DNA of 64,000 nucleotides from Alisma plantago-aquatica (Eukaryota > Streptophyta > Magnoliopsida > Alismatales > Alismataceae). This document shows positions 11,840 to 25,726 of the stretch, in pieces (positions within the stretch are counted from its first letter, which is position 1; each line of letters opens with the position of its first letter). The position numbers and the translations under genes are program-made. Under the pieces are notes generated by a model, which was given only the letters and a program-made list of their open reading frames with translations, searched no databases and had not been told where the DNA came from. Where the stretch lies: NCBI GenBank assembly GCA_963693085.1, contig OY856411.1:71096001-71160000 (forward strand), read 5' to 3'.

Positions 11840-11856
11840 TTCGTATCAAAGTGGGC
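11840..11856 (+). other. Primer binding site (Met-tRNA type, mutated)
   Basis: ttcgtatcaaagtgggc follows the 5' LTR directly. It resembles the TGGTATCAGAGC site complementary to initiator Met-tRNA used by most copia elements. Confidence 0.6.
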
Positions 11857-11889
11857 CTTATCTAAGAATACTTCTACAAGTGGGAGAAG

Positions 11890-13670
11890 ATGGGTGAAAA
11901 GATGGGAGATACTTTTGTCAACCTTCCAATCTTTGATGGGAGTAACTTCCTCTATCAGAAGATAAGGCTTTAATTCCACATCCAAGGAAAAAGTCTTGAT
12001 CTATGGAAAATGGTGGACCGTACATGTAAGCTATCGGAGAAAAGGATGGAAGAATGGGAGGAAGCTACCTTGAAGAAAGCCACCTTTAATGCAAGAGAAA
12101 TCAACATCCTCTATACCACCATGACCCCCACTGAGTTTAGTTAGTTTTCTTCTTGTGAGATGGCCTATGAGGTATGGAGAAAGCTATGCATCACTTATGA
12201 GGGTACTCAACAAGTGAAGGAAAGCAAAGTCTACATGCTCAAGGGTCTTCTTGAAAACTCCAAGATGGGGAAGAAGGAGAGGGTAGCCAAGATGTATTCA
12301 AGGCTCAAAACCATTCACAGAGGGTAGCCAATATGTACTCAAGGATCAACACCATTGTGAATGGTCTTTCCGTTGTAGGTCATCCTATGGCTAGAGGAGA
12401 GATTAATTCAAAGATCCTTAGAACTCTCCTTAAGAGATGGGAACCCAAGGTGACCTCCATTGAAGAAGTAAAGTATCTTGGTGATATTTCTATTGAAGAG
12501 CTCATTAGAAATCTACAAGCCCATGAAGTCACACTTGACAAGAGAGAAGAAGTTTAAAGATAAGAGGAGAAAGAGCTAAAGAGAATGAAGAAGAAAGAAA
12601 AATGGCATAAAGGCTCAAGTGACTCCTCCAACTCAAGCTCAAGTGACTTCTCCAACTCAAGCTCAAGTGAAGAATTAAGTGGAGGATCTAGCTCAAGCTA
12701 TAGTGATGAAGGAGAATGTCATTTTTCTCTTATGGATTAAAAAAACAAAGACCCAAATGAGGTAAATATGAACTCTTTAGATAGAGAATATTTAATTTCT
12801 ATCATTAATGCTACTTGTGCCTCTCTTAAATATTCTAAAAAGAAAAAGAAAAATCTTGCTAGACTTGTTGATATTTTGTATGTAGAAATAGATGATCATG
12901 AACACGCTAATACTTTCTTGCTTGATAATAAAAATACTTGTCTTAATCAAGTAGATGCTATTAAACTTAAAAACTAGCTTTCTTGATACGATTAGATTTC
13001 TTGAAGCTCTACCTATCATCCTTAATGCTAATGTAGAGCATATTAACATTGTGGATTCTCTCATTCTTGATATTAATGTTCTTAACTCTGAAAACAAGAA
13101 CAAAGTTTTGGCTTTGCAAGGTTTAGAATCTAAAAATAGGATCTATCATTCTAAGATTGCTATGTTTAAAAATGAAAATACTTCCTTGCTTGCTGAAATC
13201 AATGTTCTTGAATCTTGCTCTAATTTTACATGTAGAGAGAATAATGTTACTACTCTTCATATTGATAGAGATTCTTATTCAACCAAAGCTATTTGCCTAG
13301 AAAATGATCTTTTGCATGCTAGAGATAATATAAACCATTTGTCTTCTACTATTTCTTCTCTTATTCATGATAATCACAGTTTGAGACATTCTTTGCAAAG
13401 ATTCTTAGTTGGTAAAAAGAATATTAATGATATCGTACACCATACTACTGAACAAATTGGTAGACATGGTTTGGGGTATGATGGTAGCCAAAGGAACAAC
13501 AAAGGTAAATGACCTCTAATCTTTCATGGAGAATAATATAGTTCCAAGGCTATGGGCACATACAACTATTGTAATGTTTTTGGCTATTATTCTACTAGTT
13601 GTACTTTTAGGAAAGCAACCAAGAGAAATAGGACTTGGGTTGCTAAGCTAACCCCTCCAGACCAAAAAAC
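11890..13670 (+). pseudogene. Sirevirus-like gag (UBN2-type, coiled-coil), broken
   Basis: Starts MGEKMGDTFVNLPIFDGSN and runs through a copia gag (UBN2-like) core: EVWRKLCITYEGT, then INTIVNGLSVVGH and ILRTLLKRWEPKVTSIEE. A Ser/Asn-rich linker follows. Then comes a long region (12768-13512) rich in Leu, Ile, Asn and Ser that looks coiled-coil, as in Sirevirus gag. A degraded zinc knuckle (CNVFGYYSTSC) is at about 13570. Stops at about 11971, 12143 and 12327 and a frame change near 12975 inactivate it. Gag formed the particle around the RNA. Confidence 0.7.
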
Positions 13671-14036
13671 ATGATTGTATATCATTTCATCTTTCTTCTT
13701 GTAGGTAACTTGCTAATGGATTGACATGAGCTATGGATTTGCAATTGACTTATCAATCCACATGAAAGAAGAAAGGTGAGATGTGTATGTGGTGGAAACA
13801 AATGAAGAGGAATGGTAAGGACACAGGTAATGTTATTTTTACTCATATCCAATCCCAACTTATTTTTTTCCAAGTTAGTGTGCACTATGCATATGGTTTT
13901 TGAGTCAAAAGTGGTATTTTGTAATTCTCTACTCACTCTTGAAAATTATTTCTAATGCTTTCTTAGTGCATTACTAACTTGCTTACATATGTTTAGAAAT
14001 GGCTTATATTTTTATCATGCCTCTAGATATACTTTT

Positions 14037-14505
<469 letters not shown>

Positions 14506-14541
<36 letters not shown>
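14506..14541. repeat. Compound microsatellite (TA)n(TG)n
   Basis: The right flank of the MITE-like element, about 8 TA then 10 TG units. It is the inverted counterpart of the left flank. Confidence 0.95.
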
Positions 14542-15737
14542 CTTCTTGACAACAACTTGATCGGTCAATTTTGTTTTAGATAGAAACTCGAATGAACAGA
14601 ACCAATGGGTGTTGCCAACAACTGTTGTCGGTAGATTTTGTCTTGTCAGTAACTCGACCGATAACACTGTGCACAAAATATATAATTGGACTTTTTTGAT
14701 GAGAATTTCCCTCTCAACTAGATTTTCTCAACCAATGGGCTTATTGTTTGACACCTTTTTATGCATTTTGCCCTGGTTTAAATTGACTGTCTTGCTTATA
14801 ACTCTATCTTTCTAATTGCTATGATTTGATATCCCACTAGTGGTATACCTATATCATGCAATAACTTGTCTTGATTTGTTATGTAGGTTTTGATGATGAT
14901 CTCTTTGGATCTCTTAGTTGTGTCTTAAATTGCTTCCGCTGTGCTCAAACTAGCTACATCTTTCTAGTAGTATATCTTGTGATGCAACATGAGATTCTTA
15001 GTGGTAATCATCTTTTGGTAATGATGCATATTTGATGATGAGTTATATCCTTTCTTAATTCTAAACTTTCTTATCTCTTTATTTGGATATTTATCTACAT
15101 CTACTGATAGCTTGTTTTATCTTGTGTATCTTTTGGTATCTTTTGCTATGATTTAGATCCTACTAGTACTCCTAACTTGTGATATCATCTACTAGTAGTT
15201 CTTATACATGTAGTTCTAGCCATGTCCATCAAGTGGTATTCATTACATGCTATGCTTGTATCTTGTTTCTTGCTCAAGCTTGTTCCTTGAATTTTATATC
15301 TATTATCTTGATTTTCTTACATAGCATTGTGATGCAGGATATATAGGGCTACATTGTATGTAGAAATTGGAGCATCCTTAGATTTTTATGCAGATTTTGC
15401 TCCAGTGTGAGATTTTGATGCAAGACTAGTATTTTTATATGCAGAAACGACCTTCTGAGAAAGATTCATTGCTTGCAATGATCCCTAATTCTTTTTGGGT
15501 GAATTCCGTCATATTGAGGGTCAAAATTGTTATTTTTTTTCTACAACACTTTATCTTGCCTTTATCTTTGTTAGAATTACATTATGGGTTTTTCAAGTGC
15601 ATGCTTTAACTTACTTTTATTTCTATGCTTGGACCAGCCCCTATTTTTGCTCTTCTGCTCTCCTTATAATTTGTTATCTCCTTTCTTTTAACAAGTGACA
15701 TTTCTTATCTCTTCATACCCCCACCTTTTTGAATTGA

Positions 15738-16089
15738 CAAAGGGAGAGAAAATATGTCTTCTTCTATAAAGCAGGGGGAGAAAGCATGTCTTACATGTAG
15801 AGGTAGAAGCATGTCTATTTAAAGGGGAGAAGGTAAATAGGATAAGCTCTATGTGTGTAGAACATATATGAGTAGAAGACATAGTATTCTATAAATGTTA
15901 TGAAAGCTAAGCATGCATGAGAAATAGCATCAATTAAGGCAGAGTATGAGAACTCCATGAGAATCAATTGAGGGGGAGAATATGAACTCAAATCTATTGA
16001 AACTCCTAGGTTTCTCCAAAGATATGACTTTACTTAAATTCTTTCAATACATTTATGGAATGGTTTGTCATCTTCAAAAAGAGGGAGAA
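15738..16089 (+). other. Multiple polypurine tracts before the 3' LTR
   Basis: At least five purine runs of the form aggggagaa occur: about 15738, 15771, 15821, 15971, and 16077-16089 directly before the LTR start tgttgactc. Repeated polypurine tracts upstream of the 3' LTR are a known Sirevirus feature. They prime plus-strand DNA synthesis. Confidence 0.7.
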
Positions 16090-16345
16090 TGTTGACTCAA
16101 GGTAAATATTGACTCTAGGTCTAAATTGACTAAACCCTTGTTTTGATGATGACTAAACCATTCCAATTATTTGTGTCTAATGTCTCTACTTGAGTGATTT
16201 CAGATTAGGTATAGACACACTCCAAATTCCCTATATTACACATCCTAACTTGGAGAAAAGACAAGTCAAAGTCAATACAAGTGTACTTTTGTGGAATATG
16301 ATGTAAATCCATTACAACCATGTTGTAAATCACTTGTAGTGATGT
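16090..16345 (+). repeat. Truncated 3' LTR of Sirevirus-like element
   Basis: Matches the first 240 bp or so of the 5' LTR, with a small duplication at its start, and breaks off at about 16345 where LINE-B sequence resumes. The rest of the LTR, and probably the central RT region of LINE-B, were deleted together. Confidence 0.8.
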
Positions 16346-16359
16346 AAATCCATTAGAAC

Positions 16360-17890
16360 TGGTCCAATATACTCTCTCTACCATTCATGCCTATTGGTTT
16401 TGCATTTTCTCTCTTCGTGTCCATTTGTGATGACATTAAAAGAATATGCAGAAATTTCATATGTGGAGGGTCAAAGAAGAAAACTAAGGTTCATCTTATC
16501 AGGCGGAGCAAAATCACTAAACCAAAAAAGTAAGGTGGTTTGTAGATCAAATGTATCAGAGAGGTAAGGAGACCAACGACTCTCATTGTTTGCTGAAATA
16601 TTTCTAAGAAGAAAGATAGTATTTGGATCAAATGGATCCATGAAAAATACTTGTATAAAACTATTTTATGGGCTGTACAAGATGATAATTCCTACTCATG
16701 ACACATCATTAGACTTATGAATGAAAGATAGTTCCTTAGAGATAATACAGAGTTCATGGTTGTAGATGAAATAGAAATATCTTTGTGGAATGACCCATGG
16801 ATTCCAGGAGGAAAATTTCTAGTTGATGTTCTTGGAAGAAAGGGGATCATCTAGTAGTGATTCACTGCTAATGCCTTTATTAATTTGTTAGTTAATTATA
16901 GAGAAAGGATGATTAAAAGCTCTAGATTGCATGATTCCCTAATTTATCTTCAGGCTAATCTCCCTAAACCATATGGAGGCGGAGACAATTTTTTTCTTCT
17001 TCTTTGCAAAATAGAGTTGAAAATCAAGGATGTGTGGGAAAAATTAGAGAGAAAAATCCTAAAGTATTATTTTTCAATGGCTATGGGAGTTAGAGGTCCC
17101 ATGAGATATTAGATACACGGGTGGAAAGTCTGTCATAGAAGGCTTATCACAAGCAACTATATCAAACATTTTGGCATCACTCTAACATCTGTGTGCTTCT
17201 TGTGTAGAAATGGTGCAAAGAGTGTTCATCATGTTATGTTCAACTGCAAATTTTCTACTCAAGTGTGGTCCTATGCTCAACATTTCCTAACAATTAAAAG
17301 TCCCTCGACTGTTGAGGACCTCATGGCATGTATGTCGAGGAAAGAACATATTAATTGCATTTGTATTCTTTTTTGGCTATTGAGGGAGAGAAGTGATAGA
17401 GTGCGTGATAGTAATGAAATCAGTGCGTACAAACTATGGGGAATTATTATGTTTGATAACAAGATTTTGTCTGAGTACTGCACACATGATGATGGAAAAA
17501 TCTCACCATTGCTGAAGTTTTATGGTTGACTGATGGTGTGATACACTTGGTTCTTTTGATGCTGAGATCATTTGGCTAGGCTTGATAGATGAAGATGTCT
17601 CCTGAAGAATGGTCATGTTCTTTTAGAATGGGCGTTCTCATTTAGAATGCCCATTTTCCACTAGGACGGCTGAGCCATAATCTTCTTGGCTTGATGCAAC
17701 AACAGAGACATTTTGATCTAGAATGACAGTGCCATCATAACACGACCATTATAAGTTGGAACATCTATGTCGTTTCTTATGATTGTCCTTATCTTGTGAG
17801 GATGCATTTTCCCCGTATAGTTTTCTTTTTATTGCTTGATAGTACCCATGGGGGGTTCTATCCCCAAGGTTGTACTATACACACACGTAC
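16360..17890 (+). pseudogene. LINE-B ORF2 3' part: RT thumb to zf-RVT, with 3' end
   Basis: Continues LINE-B beyond the Sirevirus-like element. Frames show RRNFICGG-like and KVHLIRRSKITKPKK segments, the region after RT. At 17191-17529 comes a zf-RVT domain with MCFLCRNGAKSVHHVMFNC followed by ILFWLLRERSDR. The central RT core is missing. After about 17530 comes about 360 bp of 3' UTR-like sequence, ending near the boundary with Copia-B remnants at about 17900. Numerous stops and shifts; dead. Confidence 0.7.
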
Positions 17891-17929
17891 ATTTTGAAAA
17901 TTACAAAAAATCAATAGACGAGATCAAAT

Positions 17930-20350
17930 TACCAAAAAAATATCCCATGTTTCCTTAGAATATCCAAAAAAATGACATTTTTATTAATTGGGTCCAAGCT
18001 TTTCTGAAAGCTAATTCCTGACATAAGCTTCACATCTATAAAAATTCATAAAATACATGCTGAGATGTTTCCCAATCCACATCTTATATGGTGTCTTTTG
18101 AACAAATTTAGAAGGTATATGTTTAAATGTGAATACTACAGTTTCAAAAGCATATCCCCATAAAGAAGTCAAAAGAGTAGCAAAACTCATCATTGATTGT
18201 ACCATGTCCAACATGGTGCAGTCCCTTCTTTATGATCCTCCATTATATTATGGTGTTCTAAATGGAGTTCATTATGATACAATACTACAATCACTTAGAA
18301 CAGCCTCAAACTCATGGATTAAGTACTTGTCACCTTGATATGATATAAGTGCTTTAATATGCTTTCCAAGTTGATTTAATATTTCATACATGAATTACTT
18401 AAACTTTTCAATGAATTCTAACATGTATTTCATTTGGTACACATAGCCATATCTATTGAGATCATCAATATATTTAAGAAGTAATGATACCCATCCTGAC
18501 ATTCAAGCTAAAATTCCATATACATTAGCATGTATGAGTCCAAATAGGTCACTTGCCCTCTCGATGTTACCAATAAATGGAGAGTAATAAACAAGATTCA
18601 TATGTATTTATAGATTAAAAATTAAACAAGTCTAGGCATCAATCATTATGGTGTCTAGAAATTCACTTCTCATTTATATGGCCTAAAGATAAAGCTATCG
18701 ATACGTTTTGTTTGACTCACGAGTTTAAGGTTCTTAGCATTTATATATAGATATTTATCTCAAGATATAAGACCATAAGGCATAGGGGCATTGACATAAA
18801 TAATCTCATATTTATAAATTGAACATCAATCATTACTCATGTGAAACTCCATATCATTCTTGTACAAATATGAAACCTACTGATGTTCCTATTATGACAT
18901 ATACATAATAGTAGTTATGCAACTTTATTACCAATCAACTAGGCATAGAAAAATGGTATGTTCCTACAACAATGACAATAATTGTTTTCTCCATTTTCAA
19001 CACTAGTTCCACCTCTCATTCTTCAGGTGCATACTTCTTTTTAGATCATGTATACTTAAACATATGTGAGATCCACATCCATTATCTAATGCCCATGAAG
19101 AAATAGATAAAATTTTCTCTACAACATATATATACCTAAAGTGGATATTTCTATCCCCTACTTATTGTTCTTCATTTCCTATAGGTAGAGAGGACACTTC
19201 CTTTCCCAGTGCCTAGGCTGGTGACAAGGTGACATGCTTTCTTACCCACTCCTCCTTTTGCCTTAAGTGTAGAAGACTTAGAATTCTGGTGATCCGTAGA
19301 ACTTTTTTTTGCTTTGCATTTGTCCTTGGAATTTTATTTTCCTTTATTGGCCATCAACATTTAGTTGGGTTTGACTTCTTCATTAGCCCCTCAATTGTTC
19401 TAAACATGCCAAGAAACTCTAGTGATGCTTTTAGAAAATTGTTCATGTTGTAATTCATGTAAAACTTACCATATGATTTTGGGAAGGACTACATGATCAC
19501 ATCTATGGCCAACTCTTGGTCTTAGGGAAATCCATGTCTCTCTATACTTTCAACATACCCAATTAACTTGAGAACATGATGCTCAACTGAATCACCTTCT
19601 ATCATATTACACTTATGAAATTCCTTGGAAAGATAATACCCCTCTTTCCATGCTAGTTTGTAGTACATGTTCATAAGATGTGTTAACATCTCAACAACTG
19701 CCATGTTCTCATATTACTTATGAAGATCATGATTTATGGAGCACAAATTGATGAACTTGATGCCCACTATGTCATCAAAGCACTTAATATAAGCTTCACT
19801 TTTTTCCCTAGGTCTACTGTGAGCTGATTCGTTTGGTACTAGTCTATCTTGGATATAGATCTTACACTAATCTATTGAAAAAATTATCAAAGTCCTATAC
19901 TAGTTATGGAAGTTTTTCCCATTAATTTTTTTCCTTCTCAAGGACCAGTCACGACGAGAAGTTGTTGTGGTTGGTTGCCATTTAACATATAAGAAATATT
20001 TGTAAGAGTTAATATTTTTATTTGGAAAAGTTTTATCAACATTAATTTGGTCATTAATTAAATATCACTCCTACTCTTTTACCACAAATTAATAGTTATC
20101 ACTACCAATTCAAAAGATTATAAAGAACAATATTCTAGTGAGTCAGGATTCGTATTTCATCAAGTTACAAGTCAGCTTTTCCTGATCACCAACAACTTGA
20201 TTATTTAGGTAGGCAACATTTTCCAGTTGCATCTAATGCAAGTCTTGATAGATGGATGCCCAACTGACTGTCATATTCCATCTATATGATTCTAGGTACT
20301 TTTTTAGCAAGCCATAATGTTTTTATGTTCATCCTATCCTCCTAACATAG
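17930..20350 (-). pseudogene. Copia-B integrase, gag and leader remnants
   Basis: Minus-strand fragments of the same copia family as Copia-A. 18214-18011 reads MLDMVQSMMSFATLL and VQKTPYKMWIGKH (integrase C-terminal side). 19704-19522 reads LVKLIGYVES-type UBN2 gag sequence (HHVLKLIGYVESIERHGFP). From about 19990 to 20300 the leader/LTR matches Copia-A 5700-6010. RT is absent here; its place is on the other side of LINE-B. All parts are full of stops. Confidence 0.65.
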
Positions 20351-22000
20351 GACAAAACTAGTGAAAAATATACATACCTACTAGTGAGATACATGTCAAT
20401 CCATCCAAACTAAATGAAATAATAAAATAAACCATAAAAGGTATCTATCTATATGTTATTCATACACCTATGTCTCACACCATTTCTATATAATGTATGG
20501 TATACCCCCCTTCATGATCATCAACCCCATCACTCTCTGTAGTAGGCTATAAGGCTAATGCATTATGATGATATTATAGGAGGACCTATTGACCCATCCC
20601 AAGTCCCTAGCTACCGTACTGCCCTTAATGGAAATGAAGTTTCCACTGATAAATTTATTTATGAGAATCCCTTTGACTGTTATGTGGAACGTCTTTAGTC
20701 TCCATGGTGGTTTCCTCTTCCCCCATATCATATCATCTACCTATGTTATATCCATCTCAAACGTCAAGACCTAGACAAATGTGTCCCTTGACACCTTTAG
20801 GGCCACAACTATCGCCTTGATTACTAAGTAAAGTAATTAGTCAATGCACCAAAAATCTTAGTAGCAATCACTAGCCTTGCTCTATGATTTTACACCACAC
20901 AACACATCCTCCCTTATTAGTTGTCTACCATCCCTTGCTCATCCCATTGCATGTTGACTTTGAGGTTGTGAGTATTATGCAGGTTCAATCTGAATAACTT
21001 CTAAGGTTTCATATTTATCCCCAATTTCACCTCACCCTGGTATGCCTCTAGTGCTTCTAGTATCTGCCACCATCACCACCTTTAGGTAAAGTGACCCACA
21101 TAGCTTACATATCATAGATATAACTGTAGTCCATACTTTTGAAGCCACCATCATCAAGCCATCATATCTACCTCAACATGAATTCACTCAAATCTTCCAG
21201 ATAGTGAGACAAGACATAATCCTTCATTAAACCCATGTATGGATTTGGAATCTTCCTCTTTCTAGCAATTAGCACATAAGTGACTCAACACTTACTCTCT
21301 TGGATTTTAGCCATTCATCTCCATCATCAACAACTTTTCACACCATACCTTGTGTGCTACCTCTCTTTTCACCATAAGTGTTCTAGAGTCTCTTTCTATG
21401 GCTATATACATCAGAGACATCTTAAAGCTAAAGGGATCATGCACGTGTTGATATTGACATTCTTTAATAGGGCCTTCTAGAGCACTTTTTAGGTGGTAGA
21501 ATAAGCCCTGAGGGTACTTCTGATTGTCATATCCAATGGTAGGATTCACCCTCACCATGGTCCTCTCTTAGTATCCTCTTCACATATCAAATGTTGAATT
21601 CCCTGGACCAACTAGGCATCCAAATGAGGAGGTTTGCCTCCTCTATAATCTCCTACAAAGATCATACTATCATCTCGACACCATCATCATTGATGAGGTG
21701 GGTGACGGTTCTCTAGTCCTACCCTTCTCCTTCCATGCAAAGGTCACCATCTATGATGAGCCCACTACTAATATAAAAAAATCTTCTCACCCTATGGAGA
21801 AGCAAATGTCCACACAACAAATTAAACCAAAAGGATACTTTTCCCCTCCCTAGATCCCATCAAATCTTAGACATAACCGTAGGGAAGGGTGCCCAATCTT
21901 TATGCTAGTGCGACAATGAGTGACTAGAAAGACTAAGTTTCCATGGGTGTTGATTGTCTTCTTCCACTTGCACCCTGCATTACATGTCCCTACAAAAACT
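20350..22000. other. Unassigned, probably LINE-C 3' portion
   Basis: No frame I can name. It directly follows (on the minus strand) the LINE-C RT C-terminal region, so it is probably the degraded zf-RVT part and 3' UTR of that LINE, but I could not recognise the motifs. The small open frames on both strands look random. Confidence 0.35.
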
Positions 22001-22003
22001 CGC

Positions 22004-25000
22004 CTAGGGGGAACTACCTATGTAAGCCTCCCAAAAACGTTTTAGCAGGAGAGCCCATCTAGTACTCCTTAGAGATAAAATTCTCAGGCCACCTTCACAT
22101 CTAGGCCTCATCACCCTACTCCAAGCCACCCATTGTCTTCTCCCACCACCACCCCTATCCCTCCATGATAAATTCACACATGATCTCTCTAACTCTTTAA
22201 TCATACTGAGAGGGATCATATATGTGATGATTAGGTACATAGGGATGGAAGACAAACTATGCGAGTTTAGAGAGACCCTTCCCTCAAAAGATAGAAACCT
22301 ACTTTTCCATCCCACAATTATGCATCTAATTCTGGTGGTCATCACTGTTGGATCCTAGATGGGTGATTAGATGCTCTAGAGGGGGAAGGGGTGAATAGAG
22401 CTAAATGCACTTAAACAAAATTCATTAGACCTTCAAGATATATCACAAGATAAGGTTGCTAAATAGGAAGTTTGAGTGCAACTAAACATGCATAGCAAGG
22501 ATGAGAGAGATTGAGCAAACACAAGTAGACAAGCTATTTAGAGTGGTTCCACACTTCAAACTAGAAGTGAGTCAGTCCACTTACCTAGATAGGTCAAACT
22601 CTAGGATTTCTTAGCCTTACACCTTCATTATATTCATTATAAGAGATACAATACACGACCAACCAAAGGACTTACCTATCCAATACAAAGAATCTTCAAC
22701 CTTACCAAGGACTTACCTACTTTGCAATGAGTCTTCGGCCTTCACCAAGGACATACCCACTCTTTCATAAGTCTTCCGCCTTGTAGGGATTACCCACTCT
22801 TCTTGGATATTCAACCTTTGACTTCACCTTTACTCGGAGAAGCTTCCACCAAGGACTTACCCACTTGAGCAAGGAGTCTTCTGCCTTAACCAAGGTCTTA
22901 CCAACTATTGCTCCATGTCTTCAACCTTGATCTTCACCAAGGGACTCCTTCCCTTATTCTTCTTCACCTCTCTTAGCCAAGAGAGAGAGCCTTCATCTTC
23001 ATGGTTGAAATGAGAGATAAGGAGGTGGTGGAAGTGAGAGCCTCACAAGATATACATGTAGGACTATCTCTCTTATAGATTTTGTACTCACTCTAACGAA
23101 TGTAGCAAGTGATTAAGCTTAGAGAGAGAGAGGAGGTTGTAGGAAGCACTCAACTATAGAATAGGAACCTCACATAGAGTTTTGCATTGAGTGCTCAACC
23201 TTGGAATGAAGCCCAAGGGGTCCTATTTATAGCTGGGGATGCCTCTTAGCCTTTGGGAACACTTGAGAACAAAAACTACCCATTTTGTGTCTTGCAACGA
23301 ATATATTTTCACTTGTTGCAACTCCAAAACAGCTAGAAGCACTTTTCTGCACTATTATGTATAGTGCAATCGGTCGAGTTTCTATAAAGGTAACTCGACC
23401 GATCCCACTAAGAGACAAGACCAATTTAGGCCATCAGTTGAGTTTGTCCTGGGGTAACTCAACCGATTCACTTAAATTAGTTTTAGTCAGTAGAGGGATC
23501 GGTCAAGTTCTGTGAAGTGTAAACTTGACCGATCAAAAGTCATTTTCAAGATCCAATCAGGATCAGTCGAGTTTGCAACTCGACTAATGAACAACCTAAT
23601 GTGAATTTTGGAAAATGGCTTTTGAGTGCTTAAATATTCGATCTAAGTGCTCTTGATTTTTTCTAAGCTTAATTACAAGTCATACATTCATTACAAGTGA
23701 TTTACAATACGATTCTAATGGATTTACATCATATTACAAAAACATGCACTTGTATTGACTTTGACTTGTCTTTTCTCGAAGTTGAGATGCGTAAGTTAGG
23801 GCATTTGGAGTGTGTCTATACCTAATCTAAAATCACTCAAGTAGAGACATTAGACATAATCAATTGGAATGGTTTAGTCATCATCAAAACAAGGGTTTAG
23901 TCAATTTAGACCTTGAGTCAAGAATCACGTCCAGGTGGTGTGGCTTCATTATAGTAGTGACATGTGGTGCTCCTAGATTATCCAGCCCCCCTTGCACACC
24001 ATCTTTAGCCTTACAGTCACCTCCCTCACCACCCAGGAGTCCTCCAATCTCACGAGGAATCCCTACTTCAATATGTTCATATGTTGGTGTGAATATCTTT
24101 CATACTCCTCAAACATGGAGACGAGGTTGACTAGTGAACTCTTCCCAGTGGTGGGAAAAATAATGATGTAGTCAGTAAACATCATAATCTGTGGGCTGCC
24201 ACTCACCCTCAATAGAAAAACCTCTCAATCCTACCAAAAACCACCTCCTCATTCAACTTTCTACATAAACCTTATTTTGAAATAACAAATACCAATGGGA
24301 AAAGGGGTTTCTATAATTCAACCCCCTCCCAATAAAAAGATTCATATGGGATGTCCATTAATGGACACAAATACCCACACCATCTGAAGAAGGCCATGAT
24401 CAGTTAAACGATCTGATCCATGAACCGGGCGTGACTAAGCACAACACTCAGGTAGTCTCGATCCACTATATATGTCTTTTCTGTATCAATCTTGATGATG
24501 AGGTTAACCTCGTAACTTACAGACCCGAGATTAAGAACCAACTTTCTTGCCAGCCTCACATGGTTAGTGATGTCTCTCCCTTGAACTAACACTCCTTTTT
24601 CCATGAATACCATCTTTGGGAGCATCGATCCCATCCTAAAGTTTAGGATCCTCATTATTAGGCACAATGAATCATTACCATATATGTCTTTGTAGAATCC
24701 ATCATTAGGGATGAAGTATCATCAACCTTTAGAAATAGAACCAACTTACTACAAAAGAAATTTCATTGCACAACATCACCTATTTAGAAAATTGTTGTTA
24801 TGTTGTAATGGTATTGCTTGATAACATCCCTAGACATCAAATTAGAATTTTACTGTGAAGCCATCTGGTCCAGACATCTTATGCAAATCCATCACCTTTA
24901 GTGTGGTCTCAATCTCCCCTAAATCTAGTGTTGTGAGCATACAAATATTATCCTCAATATTAATGGTCTCTTAAATCTCATTGAGGAAGAGATACCCTAC

Positions 25001-25110
25001 TGATGAATGCATATTCATCCTTGTTTTAATGGCATTTTTATTCCAATTTAGCATTCAAATGTCTTGGTCATCATTAGAAATAGATCTGTTTCGATCTACT
25101 TAGGCTTTTA
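22004..25110 (-). pseudogene. LINE-C ORF2 RT, split by a solo LTR
   Basis: Minus strand. Around 24870 the frame reads KMSGPDGFTVKF (the GPDGF motif at the start of RT). 24667-24404 reads KGVLVQGRDITNHVRLARKL and IIKIDTEKTY, the NTP-binding RT motifs. Just right of the solo LTR come the degraded FADD region and the SLVNLVSMFEEYE helix. Left of the solo LTR, 22345-22004 continues with FLSFEGRVSLNSHSLSSIPM and the thumb. Joining across the solo LTR restores a normal RT order, which confirms the insertion. The upstream endonuclease is at 30.8-32.1 kb. Confidence 0.75.
22346..23923 (-). repeat. Solo LTR of the Sirevirus-like family
   Basis: Full-length reverse-complement match to the LTR at 10302-11838. 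It starts tgttggatcc on the plus strand and ends ttgagtcaaga. It is flanked by a perfect 5-bp target duplication, atcac, at 22341-22345 and 23924-23928, so it arose by LTR-LTR recombination of a complete insertion. It contains the palindromic U3 array (about 23360-23580), a TATAAATA box (23224-23231) and the gggtaagtccttggtg-type repeats in R/U5 (about 22670-22920). Confidence 0.9.
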
Positions 25111-25129
25111 TGATAATTTGTAAAAAAAT

Positions 25130-25726
25130 TGATATTTTTTGACTCCCCTTGCATGTTTTGTGTCTTATCACTCTACAACCAGAATACTGATCAACTTGCC
25201 AATTGACCTTCAAATATCATCAATTCTTAAGCATCAAGAATGGACCTTTGGTCCATCTACCTCAATACTTGAGCATCCCATCGAACTTGAAGGTCGATGG
25301 CCAATCAACTTCTTTTGACAAAATCCACCATTTGTCAACAACCACTGATCAACATCCATAGGTTGACAACCATTGGTTGACACCTAGAGCTCAACATGCA
25401 ATCAATTGAGCATTCAATACCATCAACCTCATTAACCATTCATCTACCCCATAGAACTTTATCTAGTTTGCTTACCCACAAAGCAATCAATCTCAACTGT
25501 CCACGTGGTGCAAATCTGGTCTCTGACACTCGAGTACGAAGGCCTATAATTATCTATCACACAAACACAAAAAATCTCTCCCAGACTTCACACTACTCAA
25601 GGGGCAAAAGTGTTGCAACTCTAAGTCATTTCTAGATTGATTGGCCTGGTCATATCTAGAGGGATTGGCCTCTCTAGTGAGAGACATCAAATTCTAAGTC
25701 CTAAGCTATATGTCATCGTATTGCTG
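25130..25726. other. Unassigned LTR-like debris, left part
   Basis: Interrupts LINE-C between the RT start and the upstream linker. No coding potential. With 29749-30780 it probably forms one older insertion into which the 4-kb solo LTR later jumped. Its family is not recognisable. Confidence 0.35.
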
